Notes: generated from the letters alone by a model not told the origin. A DNA stretch of 64,000 nt from Agarophyton chilense (GCA_030374765.1 JARGXX010000012.1:615199-679198); one strand, 5' to 3'. Counted from the stretch's first letter, positions 23,442 to 36,952 are shown. A program made the numbers and translations.

Positions 23442-24908
23442 TCACATTAACGGATCTGAAGTGCCATGTCGCGATTTCGAGTGTGGCAAATCGCTATTTG
23501 CAGCTCTGCCATAGCTTTGAAAGATGCTTTTGTAGGCGTCCACTGGAGATTCCACCGAGGTTTCGCTCGTAAGCGGCCGTAGAAAGCGCTGCATAAACGG
23601 TGATAACTGTGGTTGGTACGATTCCAGAAGGGCGTCAATGCAGTTTTTCTGATGGGATAATGAGGAGTCACTGGGTATCCCTTCATCCGCTGCGCCATCG
23701 GAAGCTTCTGCCGCTGGATGGCTGGAAGTCTCGGAAGCAACAGATTCATTTTGGCCAATAGGACACAGGGCTGTATCCATAGAAAGCCACCGGCTTTCCA
23801 TCGCTGCTGTGGCTGTGGGTCGATTCTGCCAGACCGGGTCAAGCAAAGACTTCACAAAATCTTGGGCTTCTGCGGAAACGGTTTTCCATTCGTTTCCGTC
23901 AAACATGAGCCCACGCTTCCGCTCATCGATCATATCAGACCTACAAGTTTTCGGAATTCTGAATGGGAAGGAGCCGCACAACATTCGGTAAATGCAGACC
24001 CCCAGGGCGAACATATCCACTGAGGCGTTATACCGCTTCCCTTCAATCATTTCCGGGGCTCGGTAGTGTGACCTGCCCACAGCGGAACTCAAGGTTTGGT
24101 CATCTTCAGCGTCCACGAATTCAACATGGTTGAAGGTCGACAGAAGAGCTCTCGGATCTGTAGGATTCGCAAAGTCACAAAGGATGCTGTCCAGTGAGAT
24201 ATTGCGGTGGACGTATCCAGATCGATGCAAGTGATTGATGGCCGATACAACTTGCCTCACTATGCATTTCGTAACCCTTTCCGAGAGTATCCCATCGCTT
24301 TCTGCGATGATATCTCGCAGCTTCTTTTCGTGGATCGGTTTGTAGATGATAAACGCGAACTCCTTCTCCACGAAGGTATCGATCGGAGTTAAAATGCACG
24401 GATTGTACAGATTCTGGAGCGCATACATATGGCGCCCCGTCGCAAGTTGGTGACAGAGCTTGTTCCGCCCCTGAGGTTGACGGCGGAATCGCTGCACGGA
24501 CACTTCCGTCTTGTCCGTACAGCTTTCTGCGTTGAAAACCGCCCAGCGCCCGGACAGGTCGACCTCTCCCCGGCCCTTGTACTCGTTCTGAAATGATTTG
24601 GTTGAGGCCAGGGTCACAACTTGTTTCCACTTGCCGGCCTCACCTTTGGAACTGCACGAAACTCGAAGTTTCTGACCGTTCTTGAACTTTATCACGAAGC
24701 TTCGGGGGAGAAGTGTGCATGCGACTTTACAACCAAAAACAGACTTTTCCATTTCAGCTTTCTTATCCTCAGAAGTATGCAACGAAAGCATGGATCCCTG
24801 CAGCCGCATGTACCTAGTTTCTCGGCGAGATAGGAGGGATTGGCGGATTCTGACGTATCCCTCATGCTCGAAGATTTTCTTATGCCGGATGATAGCTGGC
24901 ACAACCAT
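23442..24908 (-). CDS. PH-domain pseudokinase (right arm copy)
   Basis: Mirror copy of 14449-15915, also 488 aa and uninterrupted, starting at ATG 24908. It has the same lost catalytic residues (Lys to Gln165, HRD to HRN, DFG to VDA) and the same PH domain, with Tyr instead of Phe in the segment around residue 41. Two intact copies differing by about two bases in 1467 suggest either very recent duplication, gene conversion across the palindrome, or selection on the protein. Transcription runs away from the 5S gene and toward the spacer. Confidence 0.88.
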   Translation of the reverse strand: MVVPAIIRHKKIFEHEGYVRIRQSLLSRRETRYMRLQGSMLSLHTSEDKKAEMEKSVFGCKVACTLLPRSFVIKFKNGQKLRVSCSSKGEAGKWKQVVTLASTKSFQNEYKGRGEVDLSGRWAVFNAESCTDKTEVSVQRFRRQPQGRNKLCHQLATGRHMYALQNLYNPCILTPIDTFVEKEFAFIIYKPIHEKKLRDIIAESDGILSERVTKCIVRQVVSAINHLHRSGYVHRNISLDSILCDFANPTDPRALLSTFNHVEFVDAEDDQTLSSAVGRSHYRAPEMIEGKRYNASVDMFALGVCIYRMLCGSFPFRIPKTCRSDMIDERKRGLMFDGNEWKTVSAEAQDFVKSLLDPVWQNRPTATAAMESRWLSMDTALCPIGQNESVASETSSHPAAEASDGAADEGIPSDSSLSHQKNCIDALLESYQPQLSPFMQRFLRPLTSETSVESPVDAYKSIFQSYGRAANSDLPHSKSRHGTSDPLM

Positions 24909-25202
24909 TGTCAAGCAAACAAAGACGGGGAGACTGCGGCAGTGCAGACACAAAGCGAAACAATTGGGGGCGCCACGAAGGGGGGAATGGCTGGGAGCGA
25001 GGGAGAGGGGGCAGTGGGGGGGAGTAGGGGGGGAGGGTGAGGAAAGGGGAGAAAGAAGACGATGGTTGGGTGACTGAGGTGCTCAGTTCACAATGGCCAC
25101 GATGGATGCAAAAGACGAGAGACTCAATGTATAGTAACACAACTGTCGCAATCCAAACGGCGACCAGAAGCAGAAGGAAACCATGCTCTCCCCGGGAAGT
25201 CT

Positions 25203-25211
25203 CTTATATAC
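25203..25211 (-). promoter_or_regulatory. TATA box of pseudokinase gene (right arm)
   Basis: Reverse complement reads GTATATAAG, the mirror of 14141. A small indel and a few substitutions separate the arms between this box and the ATG. Confidence 0.5.
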
Positions 25212-25216
25212 GCTTC

Positions 25217-27124
25217 TAAGCTCTTCATTCCCTGTGGAGTACGGCATGATGCGTACTAATTCGAAGAGTGCTTTGAACAGCCTTCGAATTCTCCTGATCG
25301 CGCATTCATCCGATAGTATCTCCATGTGGTTACGAGTGCAAAACTCTGCACTGAAGCGCTTTTGTTCTCAACGCTCCGTGCGCCAAAGCTTCGAGATTCG
25401 ATGCACGAAGCATTCGGATTGGATCGCGCTGATTTTCACTCATCAAGCTGAGTGATTTCGAAATGGGTTACCGATGTTGCTTCGAAGAGAAGGGGGGGCG
25501 GTCTAGAGGTGGAGAGAAGCTTGGCATGAGAATTGATACCGTGGTGTTTGTGCATTCAGAACTCATCTCCTTCCGAATCGCTTCCCGCCGTGACAACATA
25601 CTGTCTGACAATTTCTGGTGGTGACTTGCTTTGCTTGAGTCCAATCGTTGGCTATTCTCGCAGCGCGAGTAAATTAATCTCAAACCCGCATGCACAAAGC
25701 TAGAATAGATGGTACTTTTTTGTGCATCTTCACGATGTGTTGCTCAGCTGAACGAGTGGCTCTCAAAACGACATTGAGGGCGACAGTAGCGTTCATGTTC
25801 ATACAGACAACAAAAAGCTTCAGGTCTGGCAAGCATCCCGATCTTGTCCTTGCCTCACAAGGTCTCTCGCCGGCGACGGTTCCGAGCTGTGGAAGGCTAT
25901 CCCACCGATGTCGAACAAAGGGTTTCGGAGCAAATGTGGGTTGTACGGCTGAAGATCTCAGTTGGGCCCTACTCTCCGATTCACGAAAGTGATGGCCAAG
26001 TATTTTTCACGTGCCATTGAGCGCATGATGGATACATTAGCAATGTAACCAGCGATCTCGGCTGTGCGGCTGTGCGATGAAACCCTGTATCCCTCTCCTC
26101 ACGTCGTTTCGCCCACCTTGTGCAATGCTTCATTATCGGATGTTTCTACTTTTGGCGAACGCTACCGGGCTATGCAATTGCCAAGCGTCCATCCATCAAA
26201 ACAATCGACTTGTCCAGTACAAGCACAACAGAGGCAAGAACACCTCCGGCCACTTACGCCGGCGCTCTGATCAATGCTGTCATGCTGTCATGGTGAAGTG
26301 GGCGAGAGACAGGTCAAACAATATGAACCCGCGAGTTGGGCCCGATTAAAAGACGCGAGATGGCACCGCTGATGGAGTTGAGCGCCCTTCAGCCCCTTGC
26401 AGGTACGGTCAAACGGTTGGGAGCTTGGCCAGCTGAATTGGGGCAGTTCACCGAAATCAAATCATGCCGCTTTCAGGCGAAGAAGAGCTTTGAAAGACAG
26501 GCCAGGGCTTAAACGGAACGGTGCATGTGTAGCAGGCTGCGATCAGAAATCTACCCTTCAATCTACACTTCCGGGCGGCACCTTCCTTCAGCCTCCGCCG
26601 AGCAACGGCTACAGTTGCGTGCACAGCGCTCGCAAGCGGGTAAACAGGCGAACAGGCGAGCGTGTCTCATGAAGCTGCGCCAGGCGGCCTGGCTCCGCTG
26701 CTCTGGCTATTTGGCGGCTCATTCGAAGAGCTGAAACGCTGGGACGTGAGTGAAGCGAGCGTGCTGTTCTCTCAGCCCTGTGAGCGGGCGGTCGGTGTGA
26801 TATCCAAAAAACTGTTCTGTGTCCTGGTCACCTTCGAGCATGTTTGGGTAGAGAGAGTGCATTCAGGATTGGTGCACATAGATCGGATTCAGAGTTTTCG
26901 AAGGAGCGAGGTCGTAGGGCGTTGCGCTTGATGGGATGGGGCTGAGAGGTTGGGGAAGAGAGGTTGGGGAAGAGAGGTTGGGGAAGAGGAGGATGAGGGT
27001 GAGCGGGAAGGATAAAAAAGGTTTTATTGAAGCAGAAAGCAAAATGTGCGATGGTGCGATGGTGCGATGGTGCAAGAAGAAGAATGGTAGGAGTGTGGCA
27101 AATTTGTGGCAAAGCCAAAAGTAA
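25217..27124. other. Between pseudokinase promoter and 5S rRNA (right arm)
   Basis: Mirror of 12228-14140, with the same short tandem repeats and the same unassigned open frames. Confidence 0.45.
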
Positions 27125-27244
27125 ACATTCGGCACTGGGGATTCCAGACCGATCCCTCATGTCAGTACTAGCCCAGCTCAAAGTGACTTAGCTTCGCAGT
27201 TCGGGATGGGATGCGGCGCATGCCAACTTGATATGGCCGAATGT
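27125..27244 (-). rRNA. 5S rRNA: 5S ribosomal RNA (right arm)
   Basis: Mirror copy of the 5S gene at 12108-12227, read on the - strand with the same terminal helix and loop signatures. The two genes transcribe toward each other, toward the palindrome centre. Confidence 0.93.
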
Positions 27245-28679
27245 GTCATTGAGGGCACATCCTGTACATCCTTATACTTTCAGAAAACGTTCTCATGTGC
27301 TATGAAGAGTGGTACGGCCGTAAACCCTTTTCACACGCCTCATCTCACCTCGTCCCTCAAAAGTTTAATTTAATTGATGTTGGTCCACAATACCCAGAAA
27401 AACATAGAATTTTTCAATCGTTGGTTTGATGTTGGTTATATCAAAATCCCATCAGGTACGAAAAATTTATGGTCCAGTTCTCATGTTTTGATTCAGTTCA
27501 AAAAGTAAACTGTTTTCTAGACTGTCAACGAGAGTCCATCTTCCATGCATTCGAAGTACCACAACCGCAAATGACTTCAGCATCTAAACTCCAGCAACCT
27601 GTAAATTGTTTCTTGTTTTCAGCAACACTAAGTAGCTGAAAAGAACGGAGTAGTTTTTGGCCTCATCATGTTTGTTTAAAGAAATTTGAGTTTCTGAACA
27701 ATAAAGTTCAATATTTACAAAACATTTTAGTATTCAAAAAAACAGTGCATGATTATTTTTTATTTCCAAGAAAAAATTAAAAAACTAAAGATAGAGCTGC
27801 TTTAAAAGTATCGTCAAAAATCAAACCTCTAACGCTCCGATAGTATGAAAAAAAATACTTCTGATCTTTATATTGATAGAATTAAAAACCTTTGAGACTC
27901 TTGTATAGTTGTAGGATTATTTTTCTTAAAAAATGCCGCTTTAGGATTCGGATAATCAATAGGTCACGAAACGTTAGACGGTTTATCTTTGAGGCGCTGT
28001 CGGACACGCTTGGTGTTGAAATATACCTTCTAGGTCCGTAGTTCTGAATATAGAAATATAGTAGTTTCATAATTTAAAACAGTAGTAGAGTGGCTACTTG
28101 GAACTGTAGATAGTGCTGCTCAAAATGTGGAAACTAGGTCAGAGACCGTGCCCTGCCGACACCCCCTGTGTAATCTATAGAGTGCGACATATTTCATGTA
28201 GGGAACTTAATTTCCATCAAATTTGTGTGATGAAGGCGGGATCTACTTTGGCTACAACTACATTTTTTGGTCAGATGTTTTCCCACTACTATATAGTTTT
28301 CACTGCACATCGAAGAATATGGCCGATGTTTTACATGATTTAGGCCAGTTACTCGTCGTTTGCCTGTGTGGATTTTCACGCTGCCTTTTTACCATCAAAT
28401 TTTATTATATTTACCTTCTACGGTCTAGTAATCACGCTCTCTTGGATACAAGGCGATAGTAGGCAGTCAAGGTGTTTGTACGAAATATTGGTCTTCTCTG
28501 GCGTAGAATTTTTTTTTTAGTCCAATCTTTACGGTTTGAACGAGATGTTGAGATGAACTACACTTCTATACACCTAATTGGTTTCAGGAACTCTCGAAAA
28601 GCAAGACATTATACCTCGGTGATGAGGACGCCTCAAACGTAGAAACGACTCTCTATATCAGTTTTTTGGACTCTTCCGT
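27245..28679. other. AT-rich stretch, no gene recognised (right arm)
   Basis: Mirror of 10681-12107. Nothing assignable. Confidence 0.5.
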
Positions 28680-30460
28680 CTATTGTGGGTTCTCAAAACC
28701 CTGAGAAACCAGTAGCATTGGATTAGTAGGGTCGTTGATGGCTGGGTCTAAGCGGTCAATGTAGGTGATGCGAGTTCTTCTGTAGAGTAAGCATATCCAC
28801 ACGTATGGAAAGCATTAGTGAGGCGTACCGATAACTCGGATTTCTTTTATCCAAACTTCTGGCTTGTATCACAAAGAGCAAGAATAGCCGATTGAATCGA
28901 GTGGTTAGTCGCGTGAGACCTCAGGAGATACTGTACCACTTCCATCCAAGAGCTAACTCCTCCCTCAGAAGGACGTGATGATCGTGTTCTACAAACTTCT
29001 ACTGATCCTTGGCGACGTCATGGATAAAGTACGGCAGTGTAAGATAGACCTGACCTTCATTCACTCCGAGTATATTGGCTTCAGCCACAATGCGTGCGAG
29101 TAAATCCAACACCAAGAAGTGGTTCTCTCCAGAAAAGTTCAGGCTCCTCAGTAATGGCTACATTCGCTTGATGCAATATTGCACTCTACCCGTGCAACGG
29201 GGTTTACGATTTGAAGAGGAATTCTCCAATCAATAATATCGATAGGAGAAGAACTTCCGATGCTGCCGATTCGTATAATTTAGATTCTTCAGACCTGGGT
29301 GCTTTTTTAGTTCTCTCGGGTAAGAATCACACCTTTGGTGACTGAAGATCGTTGTGAACGAGACGGGCGTCTGCAGTGACCACGAGGGTCGTTCCCAGAC
29401 GATCAGTTGAAGGTCTTCGACTCTTTATCATCCTATTCCTCGGAGAGAGACTGTGGTGCAACCCGTTGAGGTTGCACCAGTCCTTCTAAGACGAATTTAA
29501 TTCGGCCTCTCTCGAGGCCTGGTCCGTGGTGCACGTGGAATTTGGCGCAGCATTGCTGGTTATTTTACATATTTTTTATCTGCATTGTTTTAAGGTAGAA
29601 AGTTTACTATAGTAATCTACACTATATAGTGGCTCGGCAAACTCGCTTTGTCACTCAGTAAGTCTTCCCCAACCGGGTTCTTGTGGCTCTAAGTATTTTC
29701 CGCCTGCGCGTGCTACGACTCTCTTCGGAGGTTGTGCCATGTTATACAGGGTAGACTTACCCGCCTTGCGTCTTAAAGAGTAGTACCACCGCCGTAGATG
29801 TCGGTTCATTTATTACTTACGTATTCTCGCCCCTGTGTACTGATTCTCTATTTCGTTTTTTTTTCTTCCATGCTCAACTCCCTGCTCGCTCTACTGCTTC
29901 TCCCCTTTTTTCTTTCCCCCTTTTCTCCACTCTCTTGGTTGGTTACACTTTTCACACCAATATCATTGGCATGACTCCTTCCACAACACTTTCCCCGTTT
30001 GAAGCGCAGATTTGTCTCGGGATTACACCCCGAGTTCGTCGTAGATTCCTGGAGAGGCTTCGTTACTATGCTGTCCGCCAGGGAGGAAAATACTGACCGT
30101 TTCTTGTTGTTTGGTCTCCAAACCTTGTACCACAGAGAGCTCTGAGAGGGGTCACTTGTATCAAATGAATCCAAGAGGTAGTCGGCATTGTTCGTACTCT
30201 CATGGCGGTTACTGTCCCTGACCTCCTCGTGCTTCGCGTGAAGTCAGAAAGCAGCCGGTTGGTGAGGAACCTTCTTATCCATTACAATGGTTTCCTCCAA
30301 CATCTTGAGACGGGAACTTATACGATTGAATCGGGTTTCGACGCCTTCGGTATTGTCTGCTGGTCCACCAAATCATTCCAATAGATTGTTGAATTCCGTC
30401 CATTTCCTCCAGCGAGGAGGTGCTGCACCTGCCACGGAGGATTTTGATCTCATCTACGTG
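28680..30460 (-). pseudogene. gag: Ty3/gypsy gag remnant (right arm)
   Basis: Mirror of 8900-10680. The open part 29848-30174 carries the same SFDTSDPSQSS segment and basic tail. Stops and frame changes are largely shared with the left copy, so decay preceded the duplication. Confidence 0.6.
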
Positions 30461-30970
30461 TGAGCTTCGTGCACACCGCTTAGCCGCTTCCGCAAACCTT
30501 AATTACTGTCCCAGGGAATTTGACACTCCGCAAGTTCACCCGCTGGGGTTCAAAAGTCCAGATTCGGGGTGTTTTTCGACGCCCTAGGCAGGAGTCTCGA
30601 GTTCTTGGGGCACACCTTTAAGGGTACACCTTAGACTTTCGAGAGAAAATAGAGTTTTACACAACTGGAGGCGCGACTACACTTTATCACGGGCTCGGCT
30701 TACGAGGGCTTTCTGGTTGATATGAGGGTAATACCACCCGTATACAAGTTAAAACTTTCAGAAAGAAGAAAACGAGACAAATTTGCCAGGGAGCTCAAAG
30801 AAACATCTGAAAAGAGAATTGGTATCACTAAACTGGGTTATAAGGGTCTGTCTAAATAACGGTGTCCGTGTGCACCCGTGGCCGTGATACTTTATAAAAA
30901 TTAAAAAACCCCAGCCAAATAATAACACACACCTTTTCGAACCGATCCACGATGATATATGGTATCAGTT

Positions 30971-31636
30971 TGTAGTATCACCCCTAACGGAGAGAGCAGA
31001 CACCTGCGACAGCGTTCAGACTGCCGATGGGTCGCTTGCGGCGAAGGAAAAGGGGTGGTAGAGCTACACCACCAGCGAGCTGGAAGTGGGGTGTAAGGCC
31101 ACTACTCGCCAGCGAGGGTGATCAGTGCAACTGTAAATCGTTGATGGAACGTAGGTACGAGACGGCTCGTGAAGTGGTTGGGGGCTGACTATCTATTATA
31201 GCTCGTCCGGATCTCCGGTTAAGGAATTCTAAGCGAAGAACAGAATAGTCATGATGCCCATGTTGTCTCCTTTACTTGGAGTCGGCGCTGACCTCTGGTA
31301 CCCTATATACTGTGTGCCATGGTGAGTGCCCAAATAATACGTAAATACTACCCAGTGGTGAGCCACTTAGCCAAACCACTGTATGGGTACGGTCCCTAAT
31401 GGACTTACATCTACAAACGGTAGTAAAACCAGCCACGTGGATCGCCACTACATGCGCCGTTGCAAGCCACTCCACTCGTGATACCACGTGTTCCAACAAT
31501 GTACCCTGCCTCCTGGCATCCTACGCGGTGTGCCGTTTCATATCACAATGCTGATGATATCACTCACTTATGAGTTCCAACCGCGACTTCGCAAAAAACC
31601 AGCCTATCGGATTCCCCTACATAGTAGAATACTACA
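30971..31636 (-). repeat. LTR of second Ty3/gypsy element (right arm)
   Basis: Mirror of 7722-8387 with the same TGTAGTAT/ATACTACA ends and the same 666-bp length. Confidence 0.8.
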
Positions 31637-31965
31637 CAGTTCACTACTTTTACACAAATCAAAACCATGGCCAAAACATTCCGACAGTTTTGACTCTTTG
31701 CTGAAAGTGCCAAAACTTCCTTACAGGATTTTAGCGATGCACAACGGGCCTAATGGAAAAGACTACACCAATTCAAGCCTGGTCACTGCACTTTAGGCAT
31801 CACTTTATTAAACCACCCCTCTCTTTGGCAAATTGTGAACGATTCCGTCTGACCGGTCATCATTATAATCGCAGAGAGCAAGAGAAATAGTGCGATGTCG
31901 TGAAAAGTGATCAATATTGACCCCTCCTTGGCCACATCCTTCTCATTAACGACTATTACACGGTA

Positions 31966-32340
31966 TTGACCACAAATTTGACCACGAACACGGAGTCATA
32001 CACCGTCACTTTCTGGTTGGACATGTCTTCGATAAGCGAAAAAAGCACGCTAAAAATCTTGTACACGCCGATCCGCTCAATGCCCCGGGTACTGACAGTA
32101 CTGTGTGGAAGACTCCTGCAAGAGGTGTTGCGTAACTTGTGTGCGCAGAAGACTAGTATAACTGTAGTGACGACGACCTGTTTCTAACGCTAGAGCTCAT
32201 AGGTCGTGTGCTGGAATTCGTTCAGTTGCAGTATCTTGACCGCACAGGTGACGACGTACCTGAAACTTCGGGCACTTTGCTGGAATTGTGCAGAAGAGTG
32301 GATCAATTCTTTCCAGGCCATTTATTAAAACATGAGTGTT
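31966..32340 (+). pseudogene. Unrecognised gene remnant (right arm)
   Basis: Mirror of 7016-7400. The upstream frame is open over 73 codons here (VTFWLDMSSISEK onward), then a one-base shift leads to the acidic CDDDLFLTLELIG part. Its presence in both arms shows the break is older than the duplication. Confidence 0.35.
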
Positions 32341-32872
32341 AATGCCACCGATTGTGCATTGTTCCTCACTTGAGGGGAGGTCTGGAACGTTTATTTCTAT
32401 TGATAAAACGCTTCGGTGGCTATAGGATGCGTTCTCCTCCCATCAGGTGAAATCGGCGGAAACCCAATGCCCGTAGAAGATATTAGAAAATTGGTGAGGA
32501 AGCTAAAAATCGATCGCAGCAAAATAGTGCAGATGGGAGAACAACATAGCTTTATCTATGAGACGGTGTTGGCTGGAATGCGCATTTAGGGGCAGATAAA
32601 ACTTTTCTTTGGTTCACAGTCGTACACAAACACAACGAACTGTAATAAGAAAATAACTCTCTTACGGTGGAACAACAGCCTGTGGATAATTATGTCTGAT
32701 GAAGCTCTTATTTTCCTTTTCATATAAACTAACTCTGTTATCTAACCGTTGGTCGGCTGTGATAAACTTGCGTCTAGGGATACCCGTGTCTCCCGTGATT
32801 TACAGCTTGGTAATGAAAAATTGGTGTGTGTGTAGTAAAGTTACAAACAGGAAAGGCGATCTCTTATGTGGT

Positions 32873-33388
32873 TCATCGGTGCTTGTGGAATTTGCTGTTG
32901 AGGTCCCGTATGTGAGAGATAAAGTGCAGAAACTCAATCTGGAAATAGCCAGGTGTCCTTTTTCTGCACGTTAACTCGTCGAGGAAGGCGCAATTTCCTC
33001 CATGGCGAGGCACGTGTAACAAAGTTGGTGAGGACCCAATGTCTTTATGTGTTGGCAAACTGTTGCCATATTGGTGATCAAAAAACGGATAATCTGCGGA
33101 GGTAATAATACAAGCGAGCATGAATCTGTGCTTGAGCACTTTGCGAGCCTTCACCTGCACGAGGAAGCAGAATTTGAATAGGACACAGGAACAAGGCGTC
33201 AGCAGTTTGTGAAAATGAAGAATTATAATGCACGTGTGATAATGACGAGGACAACAGACGCAACGGAGTTGGTAGGCGAAACAATTGGCATCATACCGGA
33301 CGATAATAGTGCAAACAATCTTTGAAGCCAAATACTGGGGAGGGTAAAGCATCTCAGATGGCACCAATGCGAGTTGTAAAGCGCACAT
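32873..33388 (-). CDS. 171-codon open frame, unrecognised (right arm)
   Basis: Mirror of 5970-6485 with identical translation. No family recognised. Confidence 0.2.
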   Translation of the reverse strand: MCALQLALVPSEMLYPPQYLASKIVCTIIVRYDANCFAYQLRCVCCPRHYHTCIIILHFHKLLTPCSCVLFKFCFLVQVKARKVLKHRFMLACIITSADYPFFDHQYGNSLPTHKDIGSSPTLLHVPRHGGNCAFLDELTCRKRTPGYFQIEFLHFISHIRDLNSKFHKHR

Positions 33389-34327
33389 ACTGTGGATCTA
33401 CCGGATGTGGATTGAGTCCGTTCTGGAAGGCTTTCTCAAACATGGTTCACAGGATGGCGATGAGTTTAGCGCTGTATACAGCGCCCCAAAGTCCGTTGTC
33501 TACTTTTCTCTGACATGCAGCCGTGTCAAATGGAACGTAGCCAGCAGTAGCTGTTACCATACCGAAATGAGAGGTGGCTTGTTGCTTTTGCTTTGCCAAG
33601 AATTGACAGACGATGTTGGCACACAGGTAACAGCTTTAAAGATGGATTTGAAGGGGTTTAAGAAATAAGGTTACGGTGCCGTAGTAGATTTCTGGCAGTA
33701 GTGTTTGAACGTCTTCTGTAAAACCGGTGTGGTAGAGCCGTGGAGTGTTTGGCGGCCGTTCTTCAAGAGCGCATGAGCAATGGTTGAGAACAAATACATT
33801 GAAAGATGAGTCTTAAGGGCTTAAACGATATGGTGTGTGACGATGCTGGCGTCGTTTGATTTCAGGGCATGCAGAACGATGGCGAAAGGCGGCGACGGCG
33901 GATCGTGCAAAGGGATGTGACTGGGGTCGAAATCGGGCGGCAGCTGAAGAACGGCGTTAGGAGATTGCAGGACGTGGCACGACGCAAACGGTACGCCGTT
34001 CGCTATGTCAACTTCGAGCACAGCGTGTGAACCCACGGTGCGCATATGCAGTCTGCAATGGCGTATATTTTTTCCCTTGCAGATTCATGCCCGCCAATCC
34101 ACCTCGCGTACACCCGGTTCTTTTGCATGTAACCTGCGTGTGGTAAAAGCCTCTTCATGGGCGATTACTGGAGCGTTGAAGACGTTTCATTTATGCATGC
34201 CATGTTGGAGCACATTTTCAACCCATCGCAACCCGATCAGGCATTCAAGACCACGGGCGATCGATTTCACACGTGATATACTTGCTTGCACCGACACATC
34301 AAACAGTGTGGCGACCGTAGCGTAAGA

Positions 34328-35596
34328 ATGCATCCCTTCATTCTTCCAGCAATTTCAAGTGGCAGATCTCGATCTACAGTAGTAGAAGCATGCGTGCAAA
34401 TACATGCAATTGAAATAAAGTCTCAGAAGGCGTCCACCAAATCCTCAACGTCACCAGTTATCGTGAAGAGAAATATAACCTTCGAGTATGTTACAGGAAA
34501 ACTTAGCGATTCCTCTTTTAGAAAGATATATCGGATATCCGGCCGATGTTTCCACCTCTTCGTTGCACGCGTATCGCCATATCTTTCAAAAAAGGTGGAC
34601 TTGAGAACAAGATCTGGTCGTCTCACAGTTTAAGTTAAACCATGGCTGGCAAAAAAGCTCCGTATTATAGCAGGAAAAGATGTGTCTGATATCTACCAAC
34701 TATTTCGTACACATAAATCAACTTTGTACAACATATTTGACGAAACTTGTTCAGCTTATGAAATAGAGTTGGATCTTTCTGTTATTCCTTTGAATTTTGA
34801 AGATCTTCATAAGATGTCCTGTGGCTTCAAAACGTCACCTGGGGCTCTAAGCAATTTACTGGTTGTGTTGGAGCGATCGATAGAATTTTGGTTCAGATCA
34901 ACCCTCCGAATAACACGGCGAAGTATTGGTGCCGAAAAGGTTTGTATGTACTTTCAGTTCAGACATTAGTTGATTCGGAGTACCGCTTTCTCTTCTTTTC
35001 AGCTCAATGTGTCGGTTTAACAAATGGTGCCTTGGCATATGCGTATTTAAGGGTTTGGGGCTACCAGTCTACTTTTTCATTGTTGGTGATGACGCGTATA
35101 TTTGCACTGGAAGTCTTATTACTCCCTTTCTCGCGTCTCAGAAGCGAACGAAGTACGAAGATGGTTACAATTTTTTATATCGTCAGTATGGATGCAGGTA
35201 GCGCAAGCTTTCGGGGTTCTGCGACAGAAATGCCAATTATTGAAGATGATGCTAAAGTAAAAGGTTTCGAAATGGGCACAGACTGTGTGCATGTGTATGA
35301 TATTATACAATTTCTTTATAGAGGAAAGGGAGGACAGAGAACTTTTGTTGTTTCTCATTAAACTGTATAGCGTTGATGAAGATATTAGGGCTAAGTACAG
35401 GACATGTAAGGAGACTTCATCGCTTTGTATTACTGAAAATACAGAAACGGTTCAATCTGGAGCGTCCGTTCCTTCTGTTAAGCTAGATAAACTCATTAAG
35501 ATCTTTCGGGTACGTTTCAGGCTTCCAGTCTTGACTGAAGCTCTGACGACGCACCACGAGCTAACTAGCAATCCAGGTCGTCGTATTAACAGTTGA
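34328..35596 (+). pseudogene. PIF/Harbinger-like transposase remnant (right arm)
   Basis: Mirror of 3762-5030, starting at ATG 34328. It shares the in-frame TAA after RSGRLTV and then carries the DDE core across shifted frames: NNTAKYWCRKGLYVLSVQ, the FIVGDDAY block and a C-terminal tail to 35596. Its frameshift positions are not all the same as in the left arm, so decay continued after duplication. Confidence 0.8.
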
Positions 35597-36189
35597 TGGG
35601 TTCGGAACATTCCCATGCACACTGCTCCGATTCGCAAGAATCAAATAAATCTCCCATCGCATGTTGAACACGTAGTGAGGAGTGCTATCTAAGCGCCTCA
35701 CGGGCAATAGAACAAGGTGAACTATAAAACTGAGACGCCTTGGGCAAGCTCGTGAATCAAGGCCACAACTACCCTTTCGACGACATAGTTCAATATGGAT
35801 CTCTCATTCAATTTTAAAAACAGTGCGAAAACTGTCACGTAATCACCCTCTTCAGCTGCATTTTATGCTTTCATTTTTACTTCCAAATTTGTAGGATCAA
35901 ATAAGAGCTCACTGGAAACTTTATCTCCATATTCCCCCTAGACCAAAATATTCCCAGGTGTCACCGCAGATTATAAACGGCCCTTAGCATACATCTCGAA
36001 GCGGATGATTTCCTCCTTCAAAATTATAATTGAAAGAGGTTTTTGCTCAGACAGGCGACCAGAAAGTGACCGCTGGTTAGCAATTTGTGCGTCCTCTTAA
36101 TTCTCAGCCTGCTCGACATCGATTTTCACAGTATTTATCGCATGTCAACTGACTGTGAGACTCTCTTCTCTAGTAGACCGTAAAGTTAC

Positions 36190-36471
36190 CTATTTGGGGT
36201 TGAATAGTGGCGGCTTCCTCTCTTTCGAAACATGGTAGACCCAGAAGTTCTTAGAGGCGGCTCCAGCGAACAAGACTTTACCGTCGGCCGAGTTGGTAAA
36301 TGTCCTAAACCGCCCTTTTCGATATGTTGCTGTTCTTGCACCACGAACCCGTCCCAAAGCGGAGTCTCGAGCTCCGTCAATAGTGCCAGAGAAAGAGGCC
36401 TTCTCAAGACCCCATACCCCTGATTTTTTCGATTCAAAGCTTTCGTATGGTTCCGAATATGTACTTATCAT
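36190..36471 (-). CDS. Short unrecognised open frame (right arm)
   Basis: Mirror of 2888-3169; a few residue changes, still open. Confidence 0.25.
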   Translation of the reverse strand: MISTYSEPYESFESKKSGVWGLEKASFSGTIDGARDSALGRVRGARTATYRKGRFRTFTNSADGKVLFAGAASKNFWVYHVSKERKPPLFNPK

Positions 36472-36952
36472 ACCCTTGTACAACACAAGTCACTCCACTG
36501 CCATCACTTTGTAGATTCAACAGTTTTCTTTTGGTAAAAATATAAAGATTCCCTCCTCCGCACACAAAAAATAGAGCAACTGTTTCATGTCACCCAAAAC
36601 CCAAGGAGCAAATTACGATCGGCCGGATTTCTAGATATCGCAGAAAGAGAAATTTGATCTATGCACAAGCGGTAATTACTGTTCAAAACGAATAAGTTTG
36701 AAAAAGACACACCACAATACCATTGTAAAACCACCGACTAAATGCTACAGAGTTAAGCCTTTATCAAAGTAAATAGAGCAGGCATAACATCTGAATCCTT
36801 GGACTACTTTCTGAGACTTGTGCTTGGTCTAATTGCAATGAAGTTGGAGAGGTGGGATGGTCGTTATCTGGTTTTTCGAGCATGGTGCTTCCTGTTGGAC
36901 AGTCTTGAGTGTTTCCCAAATCGAGATGCTATTTTCCACACTTCTTAGAGGG

